Source: Xylophilus rhododendri | GTDB taxonomy: Bacteria; Pseudomonadota; Gammaproteobacteria; Burkholderiales; Burkholderiaceae_C | Length of the DNA stretch: 18,820 nt | Reading direction: 5' to 3' | Assembly: GCF_009906855.1 (NCBI RefSeq) | Contig: NZ_CP047651.1 | Location: 1-18,820 of the forward strand | Shown here: positions 6,711 through 13,194 of the stretch, piece by piece | Layout: every line of letters begins with the position of its first letter | Position numbering within the stretch: the first letter of the stretch is position 1 | Translations under genes and position numbers: made by a program | Notes under the pieces: generated by a model | What the model was told of the DNA's origin: nothing | Databases searched by the model: none | The model's input: only the letters and a program-made list of their open reading frames with translations

Positions 6711-6836
6711 ATGCACCTTGACATCAACGTACTGCTTCCCCTGGCTTGCTGCCTGGTCCCGCTCTTCCAGCACAACCCGAAAGGCGCCTGTTTGTTTGTG
6801 ACGCTGATTGCGGCCTGGTTGATCTTGGCGCGATGA
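6711..6836 (+). CDS. Possible 41-residue hydrophobic peptide or broken membrane gene
   Basis: ATG at 6711 opens 41 codons with two hydrophobic stretches (DINVLLPLACCLVPLF and GACLFVTLIAAWLILA) separated by QHNPK, like a small two-helix membrane protein. After its TGA the same frame continues with a charged, Arg-rich segment (LAWLSLDKLMAARPPSRDDR), so it may be the front of a longer gene broken by a stop. No strong ribosome-binding site is visible. Low confidence. Confidence 0.22.
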   Translation: MHLDINVLLPLACCLVPLFQHNPKGACLFVTLIAAWLILAR

Positions 6837-7036
6837 GATCTGGCCTGGCTCTCGCTGGACAAGCTGATGGCGGCGCGGCCGCCCAGCCGAGACGACCGCC
6901 GGCGCAGGATCAAGCGCCGCTTTCGGGACGAGATCGGCGCCGGCGGCAGATCGAGCGCCGTCTCCAGGACGAGGCAAGCAGCGCCGCGTGATCGAGCGCC
7001 GCCGTCCGTGGACGATCGACGGCCGCGCCCCGCTTC

Positions 7037-7136
7037 GCCGACTTTACATAACATTGCATCGTACATGTTGGCGGGCTTTGCCCACCAATGCTTCGCACCC
7101 TTCGGGCATATACGATAAATGTTATGCAAAGTCGGC
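7037..7136. repeat. 19-bp inverted repeat pair around a 62-base centre
   Basis: GCCGACTTTACATAACATT (7037-7055) and the inverted copy ending at 7136 match at 18 of 19 positions. Similarity continues inward: both copies, read outward, carry TACGAT a few bases before AATGTTATG. The centre holds a smaller stem GGCGGGC-TTT-GCCCACC. Paired sites with TTATG-type arms recall recombination sites, but I cannot assign them. Confidence 0.55.
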
Positions 7137-7147
7137 AAAGCCCAGCG

Positions 7148-7213
7148 GCGGCGGTGGCGTGGCCGCTGCCTGCGGGTCGGGTGCCCGCTCGGCAGCGGCC
7201 ACGCCACCGCCGC
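7148..7213. repeat. Perfect 23-bp inverted repeat (large hairpin)
   Basis: Arms 7148-7170 and 7191-7213 are exact reverse complements. The 20-base loop contains an inner 5-bp stem, GCGGG (7172-7176) with CCCGC (7184-7188). No T-tract follows, so a simple terminator role is not evident. Confidence 0.75.
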
Positions 7214-7240
7214 TGTGCTTGTTCACAGGCAGCGTTGTCC

Positions 7241-7284
7241 AGTGCGCTTCGCGCATATGGCCATAGTCAGTGCGCTTCGCGCAT
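7241..7284. repeat. Direct repeat of a small hairpin
   Basis: AGTGCGCTTCGCGCAT occurs at 7241-7256 and 7269-7284. Each copy is a TGCGC-TTC-GCGCA hairpin. The palindrome ATGGCCAT (7257-7264) lies between them. Confidence 0.65.
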
Positions 7285-7311
7285 GGCTTGGGAGTGGCCC
7301 CCCCGCCCACC

Positions 7312-7498
7312 CCAGGGCCCCGCTTCGCGGGGGCCTGGCGCCGGGTAAGGCCCGTCCGCCCCCCAGGGGGCTCCCTCCTTACCCGGCGCAGGCCGCGTTT
7401 GTGCAAAGGCCGCCAGGCCTGCCGGCCCGGCCGCTGCGCGGCCTCCTCGGCTGGGCGGCTCACGCCGCCCAGGTGCCGGGGGCTGCGCCCCCGGCACC
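7312..7498. repeat. Cluster of five adjoining inverted repeats
   Basis: In order: a 12-bp stem with one mismatch and loop TTC (7312-7338); a perfect 13-bp inverted repeat GCGCCGGGTAAGG (7338-7350) with its complement at 7377-7389; GGCCGC-TGC-GCGGCC (7429-7443); CTGGGCGGC-TCAC-GCCGCCCAG (7451-7472); and GGTGCCGGGGGC with loop TGC and perfect complement (7472-7498). Several abut end to end. Confidence 0.7.
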
Positions 7499-7551
7499 GT
7501 CCTTGCGCGCAATCATTTAAACTCGTGTTTCGCCTTCATCATCGGATTCAA

Positions 7552-7806
7552 ATGGTAAACACCCCTGAAAATCTGGCGGCTATTAGCGCCGCTTCAAGTC
7601 AAGAAGTCGCCGCTCAATTGGTTATCAATTCCGCAACTAGCGATCTTTCAAAGGATCTTTATTTTGCCGATTTGCCTCCGGATGACCAGAAACTGGTGGA
7701 GCACTTCATGAGTAGCTACGGTATTTCTGATGATGTTGAGGCCTTGGGTTATATTGCAGAAATTGCGCAACCTGAAGACATTTCTCTCCCGCCTGACGCG
7801 GAATAA
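7552..7806 (+). CDS. Hypothetical acidic small protein (84 aa)
   Basis: I do not recognise this 84-residue protein. The ATG at 7552 is chosen because the product becomes ordinary protein sequence from there (MVNTPENLAAIS), while the upstream part of the frame runs through the hairpin cluster. It is acidic and probably helical, with no signal peptide or membrane segment, and ends in an acidic tail. Base composition is AT-richer than the backbone, suggesting acquisition. A second unknown gene starts 13 bases after its stop, and a strong terminator closes the pair, so the two are likely one transcript. No strong ribosome-binding site is visible. Confidence 0.55.
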   Translation: MVNTPENLAAISAASSQEVAAQLVINSATSDLSKDLYFADLPPDDQKLVEHFMSSYGISDDVEALGYIAEIAQPEDISLPPDAE

Positions 7807-7819
7807 ATACCTAATCCCT

Positions 7820-8173
7820 ATGACTGCCAGCTCGCAAGCAATCGACGTAAAAGATCTGCCAATCGGGGGACGAACCCTCTTTATGCAAGGAAAACTTGCA
7901 ACTGCAGAGTTCCACCGTACGGCGGAAGATGTGGGTGTGATTCGTTATTTGGCAAATGGAAATCAAGCCGAAGTGCTGGACGTGCAGGTGGCAATAGTCA
8001 GCGGAGCGCCAAGCGAGTTGAAAAAGTTTGACTCGAATTTTTGGAAGGTGCAAGTAAATGGCACGCCGACAAATGCATCTACGCTGGATGAAATAAGCAA
8101 AATTATTGGCCCATCCTTCGGGTTCAAGGCCGATCCAAACACTGGAGTATTGAATTTCGTAACGTCTGCTTAA
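7820..8173 (+). CDS. Hypothetical small protein (117 aa)
   Basis: Not recognised. The ATG at 7820 starts MTASSQAIDVKDLPIG; the open frame is longer, but its upstream part overlaps the preceding gene and has no support. The 117-residue product alternates short hydrophobic strands (RTLFMQGKL, GVIRYLA, VLDVQVAIVSG) with Gly/Asn/Asp turns, suggesting a beta-rich soluble fold. No signal peptide is seen. It follows the 84-residue gene by 13 bases, shares its AT-richer composition, and is followed 7 bases after the stop by an intrinsic terminator. A two-gene cargo unit is likely; its job is unknown. Confidence 0.6.
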   Translation: MTASSQAIDVKDLPIGGRTLFMQGKLATAEFHRTAEDVGVIRYLANGNQAEVLDVQVAIVSGAPSELKKFDSNFWKVQVNGTPTNASTLDEISKIIGPSFGFKADPNTGVLNFVTSA

Positions 8174-8180
8174 AGTCAGA

Positions 8181-8216
8181 AGCTAGATGAAAAGACGATT
8201 CATCTAGCTCTTTTTC
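8181..8216 (+). terminator. Intrinsic terminator after the two small genes
   Basis: Perfect 10-bp stem AGCTAGATGA (8181-8190) with TCATCTAGCT (8200-8209), a 9-base loop, then CTTTTTC. A textbook rho-independent terminator just behind the stop codon. Confidence 0.88.
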
Positions 8217-8518
8217 AGAGCTTGATGACAGCGTCCCCTCCCGCTTCGGCGTCCGCGATCGGCTAGAGTTCACTGTCGCGCCTCATCGCGCGATCAGGAT
8301 TGGCGTCCTGTAAATCAGTCAGTGGCGAAGGCCACTGGTACCGCAAGGCATCGTGGCCTTTTCTGTTTGAACCGTTTTATGGCGGCTCGGACGGGAGGGC
8401 TCACGCCCTGCCGGTTTCTTCACTGACTGTCCGGCACGCCAACCTGTTCGAGCCGCCGCCATTCTTCTTGGATGCGCGCCGGTTTCTTCGTCTCTTGAAC
8501 GACTGAACAGGAGTCAGC
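8217..8518 (+). promoter_or_regulatory. Hairpin-rich leader before the 107-residue gene
   Basis: About 300 bases without a credible gene. Three consecutive hairpins are visible: CAGTGGC-GAAG-GCCACTG (8320-8337), AAGGC-ATCGTG-GCCTT (8345-8360, followed by TTCTG) and AGGGC-TCAC-GCCCT (8396-8409, extendable with CGG/CCG). CCGGTTTCTTC occurs twice (8411-8421 and 8479-8489). The arrangement could be a structured 5' leader or a small RNA. I cannot match it to a known riboswitch class. Confidence 0.35.
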
Positions 8519-8842
8519 ATGAAGAAGGAAGACGCCAGGCAGGCAAGCGATCTGCCTGAACCCCAAGCTGTCGTGGCCGAAACGCCCGTTCCCCTCGGCA
8601 CGGATGCGCGGGAGGGCCTGCGCCAGGTGCTCCAGCATGTCGGTGCGCTGGCCAGCGCGGGCATCGGCATCACGCGGGACCGGGCCCAGGCCTGCGAGTC
8701 CACCGACGAGCTGCAGCAGCAGCTGCAGGTGATGCAGTACCTGATGGACCGTATCGGCTGGGCCTCCGACGTGGGACTGCGCAAGCTGGGCGACCCCGGA
8801 GCGCTCGAGCGGGCGGAGGACTGGATGCTGCCGGCGGTGTGA
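8519..8842 (+). CDS. Hypothetical protein (107 aa)
   Basis: A 107-residue protein with a good AGGAG five bases before the ATG. The first ~30 residues are polar and Pro/Glu/Val-rich. The rest looks all-helical (REGLRQVLQHVGALASAGIGI, STDELQQQLQVMQYLMDRIGW). No signal peptide or catalytic motif is visible. It ends 31 bases before the convergent umuC stop. The long structured upstream region suggests regulated expression. I do not recognise the family securely. Confidence 0.65.
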   Translation: MKKEDARQASDLPEPQAVVAETPVPLGTDAREGLRQVLQHVGALASAGIGITRDRAQACESTDELQQQLQVMQYLMDRIGWASDVGLRKLGDPGALERAEDWMLPAV

Positions 8843-8873
8843 TGGCCTGCAGGCATTTACGCGTTCACCTGGA

Positions 8874-10181
8874 TCAGGCCATCACCAGCGGCATGCTCTT
8901 CCAGCACGTCGTGTAGTCGGGCGTCCTGCGCTCCTGCTTCATCACCCAGTTGCGGCGCGCACCCTCCACCCCGGCGCTGGCCATCGCCACAGTGCCGCGG
9001 CCGTAGCGCTGGTTGAGCTGGTCCAGCGCCTGCATCAGCGAGCCGCGATCTTCCACCCCGTCATCCAGGGCCAATTCGCCTTGCTCCACGGAGCCGTCCT
9101 GCAGGTCCAGCAGATGCACACCCGCCTTGGCCATGTGGAAGCCCGGCCGGTAGATTGCCTGCATGCCGCGCACCGCGGCCTGGACGAGCAGGCCGGTATC
9201 GGCCGTGGGCTTGCGCAGCGGCACCACCGTGGCCCGGCTGTACTGGGGCAGCTCCTTGCGATGCGGGCTGGTGTGCACGAACACGGCGACCTGGCCGGCC
9301 ACGCTGCTCTGGCGGCGCAGCTTCTCAGCGGCGCGCTGGGCGAACTCGGTGACGGCCTCGACCAGGTCCTCCAGCTGCGTCACCGGCCGCCCGAAACTGC
9401 GCGTGCTGGCGATCTCCTTCTTGGCCGGTGGCTGGCCCTCCAGGTCGATGCAGGGCATGCCCTGCAGCTCGCGCACCGTGCGCTCGAGCACGACACCCCA
9501 GCGCGCCCGGACCATGGCGGCATCGAGGCGCACCACGTCCAGCGCCGTCACCAGGCCGGCCGCCTGCAGCTGGGCGCCGATGCGTCGGCCGATGCCCCAG
9601 ATCTCGCCCAGCTCGGTGGCCTGCAGGACGGTGTCGAGGTCCGACGCCGGCAGCGCCGCCAGGTTGGCGACCTGGGCCAGGTCCTCACAGTAGCTGCCCG
9701 GCTTGCGCTCGGCCGTCTTGGCCACGTGGTTCGCGAGCTTGGCCAGGGTCTTGGTCTGGCCGATGCCGATGCCGCAGGGGATGCCGATCCACTCATGGAT
9801 GCGCGATCGCACCCGGACCGCCCGGCGCGTCACATCCCGCACGCCGGCCAGGTCGATGAAGCTCTCGTCGATGCTATAGATCTCCTGCTCCGGCCCCAGG
9901 CCGGCGGCGATCGACATCATGCGGTTGGACATGTCGCCGTACAGCCCGAAGTTGGCGGACAAGGCCACCACCGTGCCCTCGGGCAGCTTGTCGCGGATCT
10001 CGAACCAGGGCGTGCCCATCTGGATGCCAAGCGCCTTGGCCTCGTTGCTGCGGGCGATGGCGCAGCCGTCGTTGTTGGACAGCACGATCACCGCCCGGCC
10101 GGCCAAGCTGGGCCGGAACACCCGTTCGCAGGACACGTAGAAGTTGTTGCCGTCGACCAGGGCGAACAGCGGCGCGCTCAT
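8874..10181 (-). CDS. umuC: UmuC/RulB-type Y-family DNA polymerase V subunit
   Basis: A 435-residue Y-family polymerase, close to the usual UmuC length (about 420). FALVDGNNFYVSCERVF gives catalytic Asp10, and YSIDESFIDL gives Asp105 and Glu106. These hold the two metal ions for translesion synthesis. The fingers segment with LSNNDGCAIARSNEAKALG and the helix-hairpin-helix region (GEIWGIGRRIGAQL) are present, as is the little-finger domain. The C-terminal tail resembles that of UmuC proteins. The start ATG overlaps the umuD stop in ATGA, so the genes are translationally coupled. The gene looks intact. Expected role: error-prone lesion bypass with UmuD' after SOS induction. Confidence 0.95.
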   Translation of the reverse strand: MSAPLFALVDGNNFYVSCERVFRPSLAGRAVIVLSNNDGCAIARSNEAKALGIQMGTPWFEIRDKLPEGTVVALSANFGLYGDMSNRMMSIAAGLGPEQEIYSIDESFIDLAGVRDVTRRAVRVRSRIHEWIGIPCGIGIGQTKTLAKLANHVAKTAERKPGSYCEDLAQVANLAALPASDLDTVLQATELGEIWGIGRRIGAQLQAAGLVTALDVVRLDAAMVRARWGVVLERTVRELQGMPCIDLEGQPPAKKEIASTRSFGRPVTQLEDLVEAVTEFAQRAAEKLRRQSSVAGQVAVFVHTSPHRKELPQYSRATVVPLRKPTADTGLLVQAAVRGMQAIYRPGFHMAKAGVHLLDLQDGSVEQGELALDDGVEDRGSLMQALDQLNQRYGRGTVAMASAGVEGARRNWVMKQERRTPDYTTCWKSMPLVMA

Positions 10182-10627
10182 GCCTTGAACTGCTTGATGC
10201 TGGCCGTGACCACGCCCCAGATCACCAGGGTCTGGCCCTCGCGCGGAACGATGTCCGGATAGGTGGGGTTGGCCGCGACCAGGCGCACCTGGCCGGCCCG
10301 TTTGACGAGGTGCTTGACGGTGAAGTCGCCGGCATCGAGCACCGCGACCACGATGTGTCCGTGTGCGGCCCGGATGGCCCGGTCCACTACCAGCACGTCG
10401 CCATCGAAGATGCCCGCCTCCCGCATGGAGTCGCCGCGCACCCGCAGCAGGAAGGTGGCCTGCGGGTGCTGGACGAGTTGCTCGGTCAGGTCGATGCGCT
10501 TGCAGTTGAAGTCTTCCGCCGGCGACGGAAAACCGGCCTGCACCCGGTCGCCGGCCAGTGGTAGGAACAGCGACACGGCGGCGATGGGAACAGGATGCCC
10601 GGGCAATAGGAGCGCTGGCGATGGCAT
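10178..10627 (-). CDS. umuD: UmuD/RulA-type SOS mutagenesis protein
   Basis: A 149-residue S24-type self-processing protein. The cleavage motif is QAGFPSPAEDF, with an Ala31-Gly32 bond where E. coli UmuD has Cys-Gly. The catalytic pair is visible as Ser67 in RVRGDSM and Lys105 in FTVKHLVK. RecA filaments should trigger cleavage to UmuD', which joins UmuC as polymerase V. The gene is directly preceded by a consensus LexA box and overlaps umuC by four bases. The leader before the cleavage site is about 31 residues, slightly longer than in E. coli. The protein appears complete and active by motif. Confidence 0.95.
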   Translation of the reverse strand: MPSPALLLPGHPVPIAAVSLFLPLAGDRVQAGFPSPAEDFNCKRIDLTEQLVQHPQATFLLRVRGDSMREAGIFDGDVLVVDRAIRAAHGHIVVAVLDAGDFTVKHLVKRAGQVRLVAANPTYPDIVPREGQTLVIWGVVTASIKQFKA

Positions 10628-10647
10628 GGCGGGTTCTGCAATGAATA

Positions 10648-10663
10648 CTGTTCAAATATACAG
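10648..10663. promoter_or_regulatory. LexA (SOS) box between umuD and the SRAP gene
   Basis: CTG, ten bases (TTCAAATATA), CAG; the flanks extend the match to TACTGT...ACAGTT. This is the E. coli/gamma-beta type SOS box. It lies 21 bases before the umuD start and 59 bases before the divergent SRAP gene, so it can control both. Confidence 0.88.
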
Positions 10664-10721
10664 TTCTTTGCTTGCTTAGCGCTTGGTTACCGCCGGGGCC
10701 AGGCCGGGCGATGATGTGGGC

Positions 10722-11396
10722 ATGTGCAGCCACTACGAAGCCCCCTTGCGTCAGCTCCTGCAGGCCGGCTTTCCCAGCGCGGCCATCCCGGGCGCCTGGG
10801 ACAAGCCGGACATGTGGCCGGGCTACATCGGCCCGTTCATCCGCCGGCCGGCCGAGATCGACTCGGGCGATGAGGCGGTGCCGCCGCTGGAGGTGCTGGC
10901 CGGAAATTTCGGGCTGCTGCCGATCTGGGCGAAGGACGAGAGCCTGGCCAAACGCACCTACAACGCCCGCTCGGAGACGGTGGCCGAGAAGCCGGCCTTC
11001 CGGGATGCCTGGAAACGGGCTCAGCACTGCATCATCCCGGCCCAGGCCATCTACGAGCCGGACTGGCGCAGCGGCAAGGCGGTGCCGACCCGGATCAGCC
11101 GCAGTGACGGCGAACTGCTGGGCATCGCCGGCCTGTACGAGCGGCGCCAGGCGGCCGGCGGCGGCTGGGCCTACAGCTTCACCATGCTGACGCTCAACGC
11201 CGACACGCACCCGATCTTCAAGGAGTTGCACCGGCCCGATCCGAAGCGGCCGGCCGAGCTGCAGGACAAACGCATGGTGGCGATCCTGCCGCGGGGGCTC
11301 TATGACGCCTGGCTGGATGCGCCGGCGGCGGGCAGCATGGAGTTCATGCGGATGTTCCCGGCGGATCGGCTGGAAGCTTTAGCTAAAACCAGTTGA
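10722..11396 (+). CDS. SRAP/HMCES (YedK)-type abasic-site protein
   Basis: A 224-residue SRAP-domain protein. I choose the ATG at 10722 because SRAP proteins need Cys at position 2 after Met removal, and this start gives MCSHYEAP. The active-site set is visible: Cys2, Asn81 in TYNARSETV, Glu112 in IIPAQAIYEPDW, and His170 in KELHRPDPK. The known activity of the family is covalent crosslinking to abasic sites in single-stranded DNA, protecting replication forks. The gene diverges from umuDC across a shared LexA box, so it is probably SOS-induced with polymerase V. The second half matches the common proteobacterial subgroup (RMVAILPRGLYDAWLDAP). Confidence 0.92.
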   Translation: MCSHYEAPLRQLLQAGFPSAAIPGAWDKPDMWPGYIGPFIRRPAEIDSGDEAVPPLEVLAGNFGLLPIWAKDESLAKRTYNARSETVAEKPAFRDAWKRAQHCIIPAQAIYEPDWRSGKAVPTRISRSDGELLGIAGLYERRQAAGGGWAYSFTMLTLNADTHPIFKELHRPDPKRPAELQDKRMVAILPRGLYDAWLDAPAAGSMEFMRMFPADRLEALAKTS

Positions 11397-11415
11397 TTGC
11401 TTGATCACAAAACAC

Positions 11416-12744
11416 CTAGTTAATTTTGACATAATAAAAAAGATGGTCGCGTTTCCGAGTGGCTATGCCGACAACATTGGCCGTTCCAGCTTTCCAACTT
11501 CCCCATGCCCCATGCTTCCAGTTAAGGGTCCGACCTTGCGCAGTGATAACGCCGTCTGAATCCGCAAAAACCTGAAATTGATCTTCTGACTGTTCATAAT
11601 CGTTGTTAGGACGATTGCCCGCTATGTCTCTTAATCCAACTGTCCAGAGCCAAGTAGCTTCCGGAGGCGCACCAACAGCAAATGCACGGACGTTTTCGCC
11701 ACTATTGGCTTGGCCTGAAGCCGTTCCAACGATAACTCTTGCGTCTCTCTCCCACCGAAGGTCAGGAGCAGCATTCTTTCCAGTAATTTTTTCGTAAATA
11801 GATCCTGGCGGAAGTAGTCGACCATCAGCTGGGATCCACTTAGTCGCATCAGCCGGAATATTTACATCACTAAAAAATTGAGATTCGGTAAAGGTGGAAG
11901 CCAGAACAGTTCCAACTGGAGGTTCCGCTTTTGGAAGCATTTTCAAAATTCGAGTGGCCTGAGCAGCGGGTAAAGTCGGCTGAAATTCTTCTGGAAAGAA
12001 GAGTTGTACTGGCTCGTCAGAAGTTTGTATGGTTATAACTCCACGTGTTTTCCGAAGATAAGTTTCATTTCCAAGCGTTTCTTTTTTGGCTGGGTTTCGT
12101 CGGCAGTTCACGCTAAAAGCAAGCTGCTCGATTCGAGATGGAAAAGTAACTTTTTTGCCATCGGGAGACGATGTCTTGCAAGCATATCCTTCGGCTTGAA
12201 TCCCTGTAAGAAGATAGTACCCAACAACACCTGCTCTGAAAGAAACTCCAATATCTACAGTATCATTGTCGGCAGATATCTTTGGCGCGACTTGAACCCC
12301 TTTTATTTTTAGTGCGTTGCATTGATTCCAGGCATCAAGTCCGCCTTGATATAAGACCTGAGAATTCTGAAAACTTGATTGATTGCGCTGTGCCGTTGCG
12401 CGGTTTGCGGTGCACCATTCTTGCAAAGAACTGCGGCGCTGTTGTTCATTGTAAGAGCCGCCGCCACGGCCTTCTCCAAATATATCAACTTCGGCTTCAG
12501 CTAATCTGCTGGAATCCATAGTGTCAAGATTCTTTTGGCAGTGGCGAAAATATTGTAAAGCAGCTGTTGCTTCAGAGCTAAATGAGGTCGTAATATTGCG
12601 CAAACCATGCTGGATAAGCGCATCACAAGTTTGAGCGGTAGCTGCGGCGCAAACAAAAAAAGTAACAAGTGGAGGTATGAATTTCAGTTTTTTTATAAAC
12701 CGCGAATTCTTATGGCAGGCGTGAAGCAAAAAATTTAATGTCAT
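11416..12744 (-). CDS. Exported Cys-rich protein with phage tail-collar-like motif
   Basis: A 442-residue protein. The ATG at 12744 follows GGAG seven bases upstream. An N-terminal signal peptide is clear: basic FIKKLK, hydrophobic FIPPLVTFFVCAAATAQ, and probable cleavage after AQ near residue 38. The mature part has at least six cysteines (40, 69, 111, 142, 189, 214), which fits disulfides outside the cytoplasm. Residues 276-345 resemble tail-collar-type sequences in phage fibres and related bacterial proteins: GTVLAS, then W-x-x-ADGR (303-309), a conserved Tyr (317), and APDLR (326-330). The gene is much AT-richer than its neighbours and borders recombinase remnants, so it is probably acquired cargo. 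Function is unknown; surface binding or phage interaction is speculative. Confidence 0.75.
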   Translation of the reverse strand: MTLNFLLHACHKNSRFIKKLKFIPPLVTFFVCAAATAQTCDALIQHGLRNITTSFSSEATAALQYFRHCQKNLDTMDSSRLAEAEVDIFGEGRGGGSYNEQQRRSSLQEWCTANRATAQRNQSSFQNSQVLYQGGLDAWNQCNALKIKGVQVAPKISADNDTVDIGVSFRAGVVGYYLLTGIQAEGYACKTSSPDGKKVTFPSRIEQLAFSVNCRRNPAKKETLGNETYLRKTRGVITIQTSDEPVQLFFPEEFQPTLPAAQATRILKMLPKAEPPVGTVLASTFTESQFFSDVNIPADATKWIPADGRLLPPGSIYEKITGKNAAPDLRWERDARVIVGTASGQANSGENVRAFAVGAPPEATWLWTVGLRDIAGNRPNNDYEQSEDQFQVFADSDGVITAQGRTLNWKHGAWGSWKAGTANVVGIATRKRDHLFYYVKIN

Positions 12745-12952
12745 CGCTTACTCCGGTCTTTGATGTCTTTTGTTACGAACGCACCAACTAGAAACTTGTC
12801 GGAAGTTCTTGTCAAGCGAAACGAGCTGATTTAAGTATGTCTGCGCCTACTACACATAAACATTGCTCGTGACATAGCCGGCCCTCTAGTGCGCCAAGTA
12901 AGCAGACTGCTTATGCATCAAGCTATGAATGAATCGCGGGTCATCGCTTACT
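12741..12952. repeat. 12-bp direct repeat matching recombinase gene start
   Basis: TCATCGCTTACT occurs at 12741-12752 and 12941-12952. Eleven bases also match 3781-3791, which encode the start of the first serine recombinase (VIAYLR). The left copy overlaps the start codon of the exported-protein gene. Confidence 0.6.
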
Positions 12953-13080
12953 TTAGGCGGTATGCGCAAGTAATCGATCTGCGCAGTTCCGTTCACACCG
13001 TTGCGCGCGGATCGGCGGACGTCGCAGGTGGTCGGATTTCCCTAACAGCCGACACGACCAGATCAAAGGCTATGGCTCAT
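12925..13080 (+). pseudogene. Internally deleted serine recombinase remnant
   Basis: The frame from 12925 begins MNESRVIAYFRR, like the first strand of a resolvase (VIAYLRVS). It then jumps to YAQVIDLRSSVHTVARGSADVAGG, a decayed version of the C-terminal helix-turn-helix of the intact recombinase at 13195 (HAQVIALRSSGHSIARTAELAGC). The catalytic core between them is absent. Nucleotides 12960-13010 align well with 13716-13766. The rest of 12745-13194 holds no other gene I can support. It contains GAGCCAATC twice (13130-13138, 13173-13181) just before the intact recombinase, which might be part of a recombination or operator site. Confidence 0.65.
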
Positions 13081-13194
13081 ATAGATCCGCGCTGTGAGCT
13101 AGGCGCAAATAAATTGCCTATTCATTTTTGAGCCAATCCGCTAATAGTAGGATCATTTGGGTATAGCCAAAAGAGCCAATCTTCAGAGGACAGC

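Larger units (their letters stand above)
6336..7551. other. Long largely non-coding, hairpin-rich interval
   Basis: These 1.2 kb carry no gene I can support with confidence. The left part (6336-6700) contains the upstream region of the ATPase operon. The middle (6711-6991) may hold a decayed small membrane-protein gene. The right part (7037-7500) is a chain of inverted repeats described separately. Reading frames are long here only because the DNA is GC-rich; their products are low-complexity Arg/Pro/Ala-rich. Confidence 0.6.

Noticed and set aside
7037..7136. Integron attC or Xer recombination site
   Set aside because: The ends lack the GTTRRRY/RYYYAAC core of attC, and only the TTATG-type arm resembles Xer sites; the other arm is a poor match.
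8300..8506. 68-residue frame in the leader before the 107-residue gene
   Set aside because: It spans the hairpins, has no good ribosome-binding site, and does not read like a protein family.
10182..11231. Extension of the umuC frame to a 785-residue protein
   Set aside because: The true umuC start is the ATG at 10181 overlapping umuD; the extension crosses umuD in another frame and the opposite strand of the SRAP gene.
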